A DNA stretch of 64,000 nt from Carya illinoinensis (lineage: Eukaryota > Streptophyta > Magnoliopsida > Fagales > Juglandaceae). Positions within the stretch are counted from its first letter, which is position 1. Each line of letters opens with the position of its first letter. Made by a program: the position numbers and the translations under genes. Positions 48,001 to 58,633 of this stretch are shown here, one piece after another. The notes below the pieces were generated by a model, which saw nothing but the letters and a program-made list of their open reading frames with translations, did not search any database and had not been told where the DNA came from. The stretch covers positions 51,864,653 through 51,928,652 of the forward strand of contig NC_056752.1 in assembly GCF_018687715.1 (NCBI RefSeq), read 5' to 3'.

Positions 48001-48615
48001 AGTAGGTATCACACAATAGATCGAGATCATTATAGGAAAACACAAAATAGTGGTGTCCTAGTTGAGGGAAGTCATGATGGAGAAAATATTGATTTCTATG
48101 GAGTGATTGTTGATATAATTGGAATGAAATATTTGGGGGAGCTTGCAGTGTATCTGTTTAAGTGTGATTGGTGGGATTTAAGCAATCCTCGAACTGGAGT
48201 CCGTGATGATGAATATTTCTTGAGTATTAATACATCAAGAAAATGGTACGAGGATGATCCATTTATTTTAGCTTCTCAAGCATCTCAAGTATTCTACTTA
48301 GATGACCCGAAGTTGGGAACTCAATGGCGAGTAGTACAAAAATATGCTCCAAGAAATATATATGATGTTATCCCTCAGGCAGAAGGGCGAGATGAAGAAG
48401 AAGATGATGCCTCTACTCAAGAAGCATACCAAGAGAGTCAGCCCGTCTTTAATTTGTTTGTGGATTTGAGCCAGTATGAGATGATTCCATTGAATAGAGA
48501 AGATATTGAGGCTGAAATTGTTGATGCGACACTTGAGCAAAGTGTTGATTCATCTGAACTATCTACAGAAGATGAGACTGAATTGTCAAATGATACTGAT
48601 ACAGATAGTGATTGA
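45055..48615 (+). CDS. TNP2-type CACTA transposase, copy B, intact
   Basis: Exons 45055-47612, 47706-47793 and 47890-48615 join to 1123 residues with clean GT..AG introns. An in-frame ATG at 44998 would add 19 residues; I prefer MDKSW at 45055, the family start. Transpos_assoc has CPC at 42-44. Transposase_21 has CPICHESRW from residue 241, TDGFNPFG near 325 and DVMHIEKN from about 549. DUF4218 (about 715-830) and DUF4216 (about 935-1020) follow. The 75-residue acidic tail, ending TDTDSD, is complete, unlike copy A. The protein should bind both CACTA ends and carry out excision and integration. Its 5' flank holds the palindrome array. Confidence 0.92.
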
Positions 48616-48689
48616 CGAATTATATTTTCACATTACGTGATGATGAGCACTATTTTACTTAATGAATATTGTATCAGTTTTTTGAAATT

Positions 48690-50195
48690 ATGCCTCCGAA
48701 GAGAAAGGAAGTGCGCAACCCATCTCCACCTGTTCCTAGCTCTCCTTCAGACTCACCATTAGAGATTGACTCTACAGAACAAGGTAAAATTCTAATAGTC
48801 ATAAAAGTTATTAATTAAGATTATAATAGAAAATTGATTATAATGTTATATATCATGATGACTTCACAGTACAATCTCGTCAAGGTCGAGGCACTACGAG
48901 AGGCGTGACGTTGGAAAAATATCGTAAGGTGGGTAAGATCAAAGTTAACATTCTTGATGAACATACCGGAGGCGAAGGACAACCAGCAGCTTGGCTTGCA
49001 TCGCATGTGGGTGCTCTTACACGAACTTATGCACCTTTGGCAACAAGTTCATGGAAGAAAGTCCCCCAAGATGTTAAGGACCTTATCAAGAAGCGTTGTT
49101 TGGTAATGTTTAATAAATGAAATTTAATTGGACTTATAATTTTATTTTACTTTAAAGTTAGAATATTATAAATGATAATATTTTTGTCCAAACTTTTGTC
49201 TGTAAGGATGATTTCGAAATAAATTTTGGTCGGAGAGAGGAGCGTAAAACTGTGGAAGAGCTTATGAGTAATGCATTCCGCAAGTATAAGGCGAGGTGTC
49301 ATGAGCATTATAATAAGTTTGAGAATAGTGAAGAAGCACGCCAACATCCTTTTCAAGATGTGCAACCTTCTGATTGGGAAAAACTTTGTGACATGTTTGA
49401 GGATTCATCATATAAGGTATAATTAATTTAATTATTTTAGTCCTATTTTTAATTTCGCTTTCTAATATTTTCAATTCTTATGTAGGAGCGAAGTTCTATA
49501 AACAAAACAAATAGATCAAAATTGAAGATTACTCATCATGCAGGCTCAAGATCTTTCCACCGCCTCTCTAAAAAATTGGTATTGCTATTCTTTCATTTGT
49601 ATATAGTTAACTGAATATATCAATCATAATGACTTTATATCTTAACAAATCTTTATTATAGCAAGATTCAGATGCCAATTATGATCTGACAAAATTATAT
49701 GCTGCATCACATACTAATCGTAATGGAGAGTGGAGTCATCCTGATGCCCGTGAAAATTATGTAAGTATTATAATTTGTTTTAAATAAATATATTTGAATA
49801 TTTATGATGATATTAACTCTTTATCTTATGTGTAGGATAAAATGGTTGCCCTGCGTGCTGAATCTGCGTCAGATCAAAATTCCTCAAATACAGATGTTGA
49901 GATTTTTACACAAGTTCTGGGTGAACGTTCAGGATATTTGAGGGGTTTGGGTCGCTGTGTAAAACCTTCTCCCTCTTCCTCTTCTTCCGGGTCTGCCTCT
50001 ATAGCTCAAGAGAATGCGAATCGTAGAATTGAAGAATTGATTGCAAAACAACAAGAGTTAGAGGCTCAATTGGCGAGACAAGGAGACATGGAGATGCGCC
50101 TCAAACAACATGAAGAAGAACAAGCAGAGTTCAGGAGAGATATGCAACTCCAAATGCAACAGCTTATGCAACAGTACAGGCCTCCAACCAACTGA
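48690..50195 (+). CDS. Transposase_24 / TNPA-like protein, copy B
   Basis: Exons 48690-48783, 48870-49102, 49207-49416, 49486-49578, 49662-49760 and 49836-50195 join to 362 residues. The Transposase_24 block (GKIKVNILDEHTGG, then VGALTRTYAP and WKKVP near residue 93) is followed by a charged exon, KLKITHHAGSRSF, then NYDLTKLYAASH..GEWSHPDARENY, and a coiled coil at 302-358 rich in Q and E. It starts 74 bases after the transposase stop on the same strand. By analogy with En/Spm TNPA it may bind the subterminal palindromes. That link is inference. Confidence 0.82.
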
Positions 50196-50384
50196 TGGTT
50201 TTTTACGTCTAGCTTATGACATTATCTAATTATGTATGAACAATGCTAGTTTTATGGTTATTTATTTCTTCGCACTTATTATAAAACTTTTGTGAGTAAT
50301 TAAACAGTTCTTAATTTATATTTTTCAAATAATATGGATGTCTATTTAGTTTTTTTATAATTATTGGTTTTAATAAAAATAATA

Positions 50385-50760
50385 TCCGTTCGAACGACAA
50401 AGTCACGTTCGAACATTAATGGGCATGCCGTTCAAACGATAATGTAACGTTCAAACGTCAACTCGCAAACCGTTCGAACGATACCAGATGCTCAAAAAAC
50501 CGTTCAAACGCATGACATTACCATATCGTTCGAACGTTGATCATCACCGTTCGATCTCTTATACCGTTCGATCGTCTCATTTAACGTTCGAACGTATTTC
50601 TACTGATCGTTTGAACGTATCTTGATAACCGTTCAAAACAAACATTGACGTTCGAACGGTATATGAGAAGCATTCGAACGCCATTCTGGGACGAATTTTA
50701 ACCGTGACAAAAAAAAGCATCGTTCGAACGGTATCGAACGGTCACTTTCAAAATCGTTCC
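50385..50760. repeat. Subterminal palindrome array, copy B, TNPA side
   Basis: Palindromes and variants fill this stretch (for example near 50388, 50476, 50527 and 50583). It mirrors 10375-10750 in copy A. Confidence 0.8.
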
Positions 50761-50936
50761 AAAAGATATATTTTGGGACGAAATTGTGTTTTTCGTCCCA
50801 ATATATCTTCTGGGACAGTGATGTTGGGACGAGCTTGGGACGAAATTTTTTCGTCCCAAAAAATCTTTCGGAACGAAATCGATATATTTTGGGACGAAAA
50901 TTTTCGTCCCAAAATATGTTTTTTGTTGTAGTGAGA

Positions 50937-52435
50937 TATGATGTGAATAGCTAAAGTCAAATTCATCTTATATTATTTTATTGTTATATAATAAAAAAAT
51001 AATTATTCTAATGTAGAGACTTATGTAAATGGAATAGTCAAAATTTAAGTTTATCTTATATTCATCAAAAGTGTCATTTATATATGCATAATTCAATAAC
51101 AATACTCTACGAGTGAATATTCTTGTAAAAGTAAAATACAAACATAGGTACAAAATAAAAATTAAAAATGCTTATTTGTGGCTAATTATTTGTTATGAAA
51201 ATGATTATTTTATGTTCAAATAAATTTATTTTCATTGCAAATTAATATTAACCGGTCATATACTCATTTTTCTTATAGTGGCTTCAACGGCTATTAGCCT
51301 TCTACAAACTAATTGATTAAGAACAATACTAGGGTGACTATCAAATGTGCACACTATTACAAATGAATTTTTATATTTTTCATCAATCATTTTTTTAATA
51401 TCCTTAACCATTAAAGAAAAATAAAAATATATGAGTTGACACATTTGGTGGATATATTTAATAGTCATACTATCATTTTCCAACAAACAATTGAACAATA
51501 TTGCCATTTTTTAATTTCCTGGGGTAGGGGGTATGGATATATTAGAATAATACTATACTCCATACTCCAATTTCATTTTCATCCCACTGTATAAGATGGG
51601 GCACATTTATCATCATTAGATGATAAAGAATTAACCAATAAAGAATCATTCAATAGTGATAAATGTGCCACATCTTAGATAGTAGGATGAGAGAAGGATT
51701 ACAATGTGATGCATAGAATTTTCATATATATGCACATTAGTACACACTAATGTTTATGTGAAATAAATCGTTTATTTATTTGGAAGTTTTGGAATATTGA
51801 ATCAATCTTGGAAATTTATATACAAGTAGTAGAAAAAGTGTACAATATCGATGGAAATGACATCATGACTTAGGTCCTGTTTGGTTATACAGATGAGATG
51901 AGATGTTTTAAATAGTAATAAATAAAATATTGTTATAATATAATTTTTTAATATTAATTTTGTATTGAGATTTAAAAAAATTAAATTGTTTATTATATTT
52001 TATATAAGAATTTGAAAAAATTATAATAATGAGATGAGATTAGATATTTTAAATTTTGATAACCAATCGGGGCCAAAAACTTTTAAAGCTTTTGATACCT
52101 CAATCGTTCAATAACCAAATGATCATCCGCACAAGACAGCTGATGATTATTGCCATCCTATAGAAAATGCCTACGCGGTAAATAATTAAATGGCTCGCAA
52201 TAGCGCAATGCATCCGAAAATCCATCGATAATTGCCATACTTTAAAGGCGTAGACAAGGTTCATTTGGCAAACGATTCACAATAATTGCACGTCATCCAA
52301 AAATGTATAATTGTCTTGATCAGTAATCCCAGAAATTAATGTCCGAACTGGGACCTGTCAAAACATCCGGCCCCACCGCCTTGTATGTTTAGACTCGTAG
52401 AGGCCGCCCATCTCTGAACTTAGGATCCATTACAA
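50937..52435. other. Intergenic, upstream of MYB gene 2
   Basis: Holds the M1 MITE at 51873-52074. A cttatagtg string at 51273-51281 looks like an isolated CACTA-MITE end without a partner. No gene recognised. Confidence 0.5.
51873..52074. mobile_element. Tourist-like (PIF/Harbinger) MITE, family M1, 202 bp
   Basis: Ends GGTCCTGTTTGGTTAT and, inverted, GGCCCCGATTGGTTAT. A tta precedes the left end; the right flank is aaa, so the target duplication is imperfect. The interior is AT-rich with gatgagatgagatg near both ends. Confidence 0.65.
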
Positions 52436-52534
52436 ACCATGCAGCTCTTACAGGGAGATGCTCAAACTTTTAGCCCTTTGCCACAAACCCTAATTGGGCC
52501 ACCAACTGATTAAGAGAAATATCAATATATATAT
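52436..52534 (+). promoter_or_regulatory. Candidate promoter of MYB gene 2
   Basis: The block accatgcagctcttacaggg (52436-52455) matches the one upstream of MYB gene 1. An atatatatat run at about 52525-52534 may serve as TATA box. Spacing to the ATG is 297 bases, against 281 in gene 1. Confidence 0.5.
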
Positions 52535-52732
52535 CATCCATTTGTCGATCTGTTGTGTTCTCTTTACTATTTTCATGATCTTTTTTTGTTGCAATCCAGG
52601 TCTAGATCAGCTAGAGCCCTTTCTTTTATTCTCCCTTTCTATCTGCAGTCGCTTTTGCAGATAATACCCAAATTTCATCTAGCCAAGTTCATCACTCATT
52701 TAATTTGCCCCACTGATTTTTGAGAAAGGAGG

Positions 52733-54022
52733 ATGGGACATCACTCATGTTGCAACAAGCAAAAGGTGAAGAAGGGGCTATGGTCACCAGAAGAGGATGA
52801 TAAACTCATCCAGTACATTTCAGCCAATGGCCATGGTAATTGGAGCTCAGTTCCTAGACTTGCCGGTAACTTAATTCCTCACTTCGATCTATTTCCTTTG
52901 ATGATTGATCGTACGTCTAAGTTGCACTCGCTCTCATGTGTTCTATGTGTTTAATTTTCTTCCTTTTGACCTTTCTTATAATTTTCCCAACAAAAATAAT
53001 AATAATAATCTTTTAAAAGAATTAGTTGTCTACACGACCTACTTAATTTGCAGGTTATAAACCCTAGTACGTATGAACTTTTTTCCAGATTCGCAACTAT
53101 GTATTTTTTACTTCTTTTGGTATATACGCATACTTGACGCAGGCCTGCAGAGATGTGGAAAGAGCTGCAGGCTAAGATGGATAAATTATCTCAGGCCAGA
53201 TTTAAAACGCGGGAGCTTCTCTTCCCAAGAAGAAGCCCTCGTCATTGAACTCCATAGAATTCTTGGTAACAGGTAGATTTTCTCTTTCTTACTCTTCATA
53301 AGCTTGTAATTGCTTTAATTAGCCATTATCACGGCACTCATCGTGGTTTATGATGATCGGTACGTTGTTCATGCAAGAGGGAAAGTTTTTTGGACAGGTG
53401 GTCTCGGATAGCCAAGCACCTACCTGGAAGAACAGATAATGAGGTGAAGAATTTATGGAATACAAGCATAAAGAAGAAGCTCCTGTCCGGTACTGATGGC
53501 GCCGTGCCTGCTTTACGATCCTTTCCTGTTATTGATCAGTACTATCCTAGTACTGGCCGTTCAGATGAAGCTGCTTTCTTACCTCCAAAAGATCCGAACC
53601 CTACCTTGATCCTAAAATCTCAACAAGATCAGCTACAGTACTTTACCCCTCCTATCACGATGCTACAAGGTTTAGATCATCATGGTGAACAGAGCAAGAA
53701 CTTTCGTCCCAGTACTTGGGTTCACTTTCCAACTCTAATCCCACACTCATTAGATTCATGCAGTAGTATAACTTGGTCGTTAGGGTATGATCATGCTCAA
53801 CCTCATGATTCAGTACTTGATCCCAATCAAGAAGAAGATCATCAGAATTTTAGCCTGAGATCAGCACCAGCTCCGCAGGATGATAGAATTGGCCTAATTA
53901 TCAATCCAAGTATCACAGAACCGCCAAATAATAATGCTGCAATATTGGCACCCGAAATGCCGGAACTCTATGAAATCATCAATTGTGGTATTAGAGTTGG
54001 TAGCAAGAGCGCACCTCCTTAA
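52733..54022 (+). CDS. R2R3-MYB transcription factor, MYB26-like gene 2
   Basis: Exons 52733-52865, 53143-53272 and 53398-54022 join to 295 residues, with the classical 133/130-nt first exons. R2: W17, W37, W57. R3: F70, W89, W108. The [17 protein letters not shown] start, [19 protein letters not shown] helix and [14 protein letters not shown] recognition helix place it nearest MYB26/MYB67. Introns are short (277 and 125 bases). The C-terminal half has one module ([29 protein letters not shown]) and ends with a MPELYEIIN motif shared with gene 1 (MPELFEVVN). The family are nuclear activators; AtMYB26 controls secondary thickening in anthers. No disabling change seen. It better represents the ancestral form than gene 1. 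Confidence 0.93.
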
Positions 54023-54649
54023 TTCACCAGAAATTAATTACTAGTACTGCGCCCACCTGCTAGACACTAATGTCGATGAAGCTTCTACTTGGGTTTTGTC
54101 CACGTGATTCATCCACAAGCTAGATCCAGCCATTCAAACGGAGTACATAAATTATTACAACGTCGTGCCATCGTATAGTCATGCTCTTCATCATTGCCAC
54201 CACTGGCTAACTAGCTGCATATGGAACTGCCTGCAGTACTTTGTCTCTAAGCGAAATCTGTCTTCAATCTGGGAACTCTGGACATGGTATGGCCGTAGTT
54301 TGAATCTTTGATTGCACTAGTATAGGAACACTAGTCATGTACTGCAGTACTGTCTCTAGCTAGCTAGTTCAAGCTATATATTTAGCCTATACAAATTAAA
54401 TAATAATGTGTGGGTTAATTTCTTTACATGTCTGTAAACCTAAAAGCTCGATATTTAATAAGAAATACTCTGATCATCATATGATTAATCTGATCCGTAT
54501 ATATATATTTTTGTATTCCTAGCTAGCTAGTTAATGGTTATGTACGTAGTACTATATACACACACACATATGACATGTTTGAGCTAATCCCAGCCTTCAT
54601 GATCATCTTATCTTGATCTAACCAGCTAGGTTAGTCGCTAAGTAATATT

Positions 54650-54765
54650 CAGTACAAAATAAAATAGACTTTTACGATCAATTTATTGTAACGAAAAGAT
54701 TATTAGCAACCAATAATCTTTTTGTTACAATAAATTGGTCGTAAAAGTCCTTTTTTCTTGTAATG
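54650..54765. mobile_element. Hairpin MITE with ATT target duplication, 116 bp
   Basis: The two arms pair over almost the whole length: gacttttacgatcaattta..attattag against ccaataat..taaattggtcgtaaaagtc. The ends are CAGTACAAAAT and, inverted, CATTACAAGAAAA, close to CACTA-type ends. Flanks 54647-54649 and 54766-54768 are both ATT. Confidence 0.75.
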
Positions 54766-54936
54766 ATTATATGTCATTTGACATAAAAATCATTGGAGAT
54801 TATAGATCTCACTTAACATGCATACTCATGATTTATGTCATGTGCTCATTATAAAAGCCTTTCGATCCCTCTGGGGCATGATATCAATATATATTCATGC
54901 ATTGTTTCATGTATCGAGTGTAAGGTGCTTACTTAG

Positions 54937-55014
54937 GTGTTAATAAAACCAGTCCTGATACTAATTTGTGTTAATAAAACTAGTCCTGATACTAATTTTA
55001 TACTAGTCCTGATA
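54937..55014. repeat. 31-bp tandem repeat, 2.5 units
   Basis: gtgttaataaaaccagtcc and gtgttaataaaactagtcc begin at 54937 and 54968, each followed by tgatactaattt. A partial third unit (actagtcctgatat) follows. Confidence 0.85.
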
Positions 55015-56037
55015 TATTCATGGATATGCATGGGTACATATGGGGAAACATTTAATGAAACGATGAGTAGTTGTTAATTAATTAAAAATATAAACTGCAT
55101 GCATGTACGTACGTAGTACTGCGCCCCTTCGAATTTCAGTACTAGACCCTAAGAATTAACTCATGACCTCAAGTGATTTCAGTTGCTATATATGTACCTG
55201 CGCGCATGTAAAGCATCAGGACCGGAATCGGTAATTAACGAAGAACCCGGCCAGTAACAGAAAGTCTCTTATACCATCATGCAAACCGATATTCTTCCCA
55301 TGTAGGGAAATTGTATGTGGAGGCCGAAAATGAGAAAAATGCAGTGAGAAGAAAGTGTCTTCATGCAGTCTTTGTCTTCAGGGATCGATAATTAAATATT
55401 AGGATTGCTAAAGTACTAATTTTTGTTTAAACTCTAGACTCGATCTAGAGTACTCTAGAATATATATGAAAGAGCTAGATCATATATATATATATATATA
55501 GCTAGATTTATGAAATGGGTTTGCAATACTGTTTATTGTTAATTAACTGTGTAAATTTTTTGGCGTTATATATTAATTAATACTCAACAAATATATATGA
55601 TATGATCAATGTCATGTATTTATCTCTCTTTTATTCTAGAATTATACCCTAAAGTTCAATAATAATAATAATAAAACTCTAGGGATTTTGAGTACTTGAC
55701 TTTCATTGCTAATGGCCAGATTACTACATATATATATATAGTAATTAGCATTCTAATTAACAAACTATATACGAAATCAAAATGTTGATGGGTGCGCATT
55801 TTAGGCCGTCGTAAGCAATAAATAATATTTAAACTTCTTCATACTGCATGCATGCTTTTTCTTGTCTTGGCGAGAGGTAAAAGATTCTTTGCAATTTGTC
55901 GTCTCTTATGAAAGAGCTTTCTCGTGAACTACAGAGTTTATTGTGTTATAACATATGCTACAATTTAATTGGAGATTAAAGAGTTGGGCTTGAACCATAA
56001 TTTATTGGAGTTTGAGACTCAACTACCATATATTACG

Positions 56038-56074
56038 TACCTCTCTACCAGTCAAACCTTAACACGAGCACACG
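56038..56074. repeat. Left 37-bp direct repeat flanking CACTA fragment C
   Basis: Starts tacctctctaccagtcaaac and ends gagcacacg. An identical copy lies at 58511-58547 on the other side of the inserted fragment. Confidence 0.95.
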
Positions 56075-56717
56075 GATGTTTATGTCTCCAATTCTTCCGT
56101 TCTAAGCTTCCAAACCGTCGATCTCCGCCGTTGAACACCATCTTCGCCGCCTTCAACAGTGCCCACTCAAAGCCTCTACCTCTAACTACCGGTATTTTTC
56201 ATTTTTAAAGCATTTTACCGTTTAGATATAGGTTTTTGATAGATTAATTGTTTAAGTTAGGGTAAACCGATTTATACATCAAAATAATCGGTAGATTTGC
56301 ATAAATCCATGTTAGGAACGTTTATTTAGGTTTCTATTGCATTTATTTTGGTGTAAAATCCAGGGAATCGAAGGATTCCATGGATTTCAATGGCCGAGTC
56401 AACTCGGTCTGGAATCTCGATCGACACGAAGATCGTTCGAACGCTATGTGTAGCGTTCGAACGATATAACATAATGGTCGAACAGTTTGTCTATAACCGT
56501 TCGACCGTTACAGTAATCGTTCGAACGGTTTTTAATATTATATTTATATTATTAATATTGATATTGAGAAATATATTTATTGTTGATAATGTTGTTCAGA
56601 ATATCAAATATTATTAAATTTCTATTTGTTTCAAACTACTGTAAATAGTTCTTTATTGTATTTTTCTTGTTAATGTTATATATCTAGTTTGTAATTATAA
56701 ATTTCAGGTTGATTATA

Positions 56718-57926
56718 ATGTCTACTTCTAGACCGGCACGTAAGCGACGCAATCTTGGTGAGAGTAGTAGTGGTCCAGTTCGGGAGAGGACAGTTTCACT
56801 GGAGCGACCAGTGAAGATTTCTGATTTCCAGAGTCTTCTCTGGGAGGATCATTCATTGCCCTCAATATTCAGTGATCGTGGTTGGGGACCTATCTTGGAT
56901 GAGCGGGAGGAAACATGGGAGCCAGTCTCCTACATTGACATTGTTGCTGAGTTCTATAGAGAACTCAGCAGTGCCAGCGTAGATGATTCTGGGGCCTACA
57001 GTATCACTGTCCGAGGAGTACCCGTTGTATTGTCACGAGATGGACTTGCTGAGCATCTCGGTATTCCTAGGCTGCCAGATGCATTTCCGAATGTGGTGCC
57101 TAGAGAGTTTGATCCTTCAGTTGAGGCGGAGACAGCTGAGGAGGAGGCATCAGTTTATACTGATGAGGTCGATACCCTTGCTGATCACGAGGTGAGGGAT
57201 TTGGTTGTCGGTCCAGATGCTCCACCGTATGACGGGACGAAGAGCATCAAACAGGCAGATTTATCTTCTTTCTTTAATATATTAAATTTGATAATTGTCA
57301 ATAACATTGACCCTCGGCAGCACAAGACAGAAGTTGGCATTGATCGGACGAAATTTATGATACGGGTCGCTCGTGGCATTCCTATCGACTTGGTGGGGTA
57401 TATATTCGATAGGATTCGATCAGAATCTCGGTACATTTCGATGGATATACTACCATTCGGAGTCCTGATCACCCGATATCTACTATGTGCTGGTATTGTG
57501 CCAGATGTTGCTGAGCGTAAACGGGAGCCGATGGGACCGATAAACAGCACCACCCTCTCACGTAGCACGGGACACTCGAGACTGCATTTTCGTGCACATG
57601 TTCCAGAACCAGTTGATCCTCACAGAGATGCACAGCCGGGAGATCATGGAGTCTCAGCTGCAGCTGCAGAGACATCTACACGGGCCGAGGCATCAGTCCA
57701 TAGTGTTACTCATGAGGAGATGGCTGACATAGTGCGTGCAGCGATCAGCGAGCAGACATCAGCAGTGATCGATGCAGTGCGTATGGAGATCCATTATGCT
57801 GTGTCTGAGCTTCGTACAGAGTTTGCTGCCATGTCTGCGACTCAGGTCACCATCAGTACTCGACTGACACAAATAGAGGAACGTATAGCTGCAGTCGAGG
57901 AAGTGTGCAAAGACTTGGGGTCTTAA
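56718..57926 (+). CDS. 402-residue CACTA accessory protein, copy C
   Basis: Open from ATG 56718 to TAA 57924-57926 with no frameshift. A few substitutions separate it from A and B (LLWEDHSLP, VVLSRDG, NILNLIIVNN, HYAVSELR). Basic N-terminus, core and coiled coil are intact. The TATA box of copies A and B is missing, so expression would depend on flanking DNA. It is the only gene left in this fragment. Confidence 0.8.
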   Translation: MSTSRPARKRRNLGESSSGPVRERTVSLERPVKISDFQSLLWEDHSLPSIFSDRGWGPILDEREETWEPVSYIDIVAEFYRELSSASVDDSGAYSITVRGVPVVLSRDGLAEHLGIPRLPDAFPNVVPREFDPSVEAETAEEEASVYTDEVDTLADHEVRDLVVGPDAPPYDGTKSIKQADLSSFFNILNLIIVNNIDPRQHKTEVGIDRTKFMIRVARGIPIDLVGYIFDRIRSESRYISMDILPFGVLITRYLLCAGIVPDVAERKREPMGPINSTTLSRSTGHSRLHFRAHVPEPVDPHRDAQPGDHGVSAAAAETSTRAEASVHSVTHEEMADIVRAAISEQTSAVIDAVRMEIHYAVSELRTEFAAMSATQVTISTRLTQIEERIAAVEEVCKDLGS

Positions 57927-58129
57927 TTACTTTATGATATATTTTATTTATTTATTCCCTGTTTTTTGTATGGACAATATTTTATGTTTTGTAAATTCAG
58001 TATTTAAGTATGAAATAGTATTGTTTTATATTTTCTAAACTAATTCTTAATTTAGATTATTCATATTATTTAATTAACCAATTTTTTATAATTACTAGTT
58101 AATCTAAATATAATTTGGCAAAAAACTTA

Positions 58130-58405
58130 AAAAATTAAAACCCTGTCACCGTTCGACCGATTCAAATAACGTTTGAACGGTGAATATACATCATTCGAAC
58201 GGTTATTATTTACCGTTTGAATGGTTAATCAATTTCCCTCCAAAATAATTTTGCCTATCGCGCCAATATTACGTTCAAACGGTAAAAATTAAACGTTCGA
58301 AGTGTTAATTATTAACGGTCGAACGGTTAACTTATTTGGGACAAAAAATTTCATCCCTAAGAATACCGTTCGAACGCGTTCGAACGGTCTGGCATAACCG
58401 TCGTT
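58130..58405. repeat. Subterminal palindrome array, fragment C
   Basis: Variants of CGTTCGAACG from 58148 on, including the overlapping double site at about 58367-58386. Matches 20455-20700 of copy A. Confidence 0.75.
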
Positions 58406-58510
58406 ATTTTGGAACGAAATTCAAATTTTGTTCCAAAATTTCACTTTTTGGGACGATTTCCAATTCGTCCCAAAGTAATTTCGTCCCAAAAAATGTTTTT
58501 TGTTGTAGTG

Positions 58511-58547
58511 TACCTCTCTACCAGTCAAACCTTAACACGAGCACACG
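58511..58547. repeat. Right 37-bp direct repeat flanking CACTA fragment C
   Basis: Identical to 56038-56074. It starts immediately after the TAGTG terminus of the fragment. Confidence 0.95.
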
Positions 58548-58633
58548 TGTAATTTCCTACAGTACTACTCATTAACCACCAATTAAGTTTTTCTCTATTT
58601 TCCACCAAATGATTCGTAATTATATAAAGTAGC

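Larger units (their letters stand above)
40298..50933 (+). mobile_element. CACTA transposon copy B, 10,636 bp, potentially autonomous
   Basis: Ends CACTACAACAAAAATG and TTTTTTGTTGTAGTG; AGA target duplication at 40295-40297 and 50934-50936. Same family as copy A but inserted in the opposite orientation. All three genes are open: 402-residue protein (minus), TNP2 transposase and TNPA-like protein (plus). Coding regions line up with A without indels. Strand is that of the transposase. Confidence 0.95.
54023..56036. other. Intergenic, downstream of MYB gene 2
   Basis: The first 200 bases resemble the 3' flank of gene 1. Beyond are a MITE (54650-54765), a 31-bp tandem repeat (54937-55014) and AT-rich DNA with TA runs. 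No gene recognised. Confidence 0.55.
56075..58510 (+). mobile_element. CACTA fragment C, 2.4 kb, 5'-truncated
   Basis: Colinear with copy A from about 18320 (just after the TATA box) to the right terminus TTTTTTGTTGTAGTG. It carries the leader exon, the leader intron, the 402-residue ORF and one subterminal array, and lacks the transposase, TNPA-like gene and other end. Flanked by identical 37-bp direct repeats instead of a 3-bp duplication, so ordinary transposition is unlikely. The leader intron (56192-56707) is retained, so it is not a retrocopy. Confidence 0.9.

Noticed and set aside
40298..50933. Copies A and B as one duplicated block including the insertion
   Set aside because: Different target duplications (TGG and AGA) and opposite orientation show separate insertions.
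56075..58510. Fragment C as a retrocopy of the 402-residue gene
   Set aside because: The leader intron is retained, there is no poly(A), and the right end is the exact CACTA terminus.
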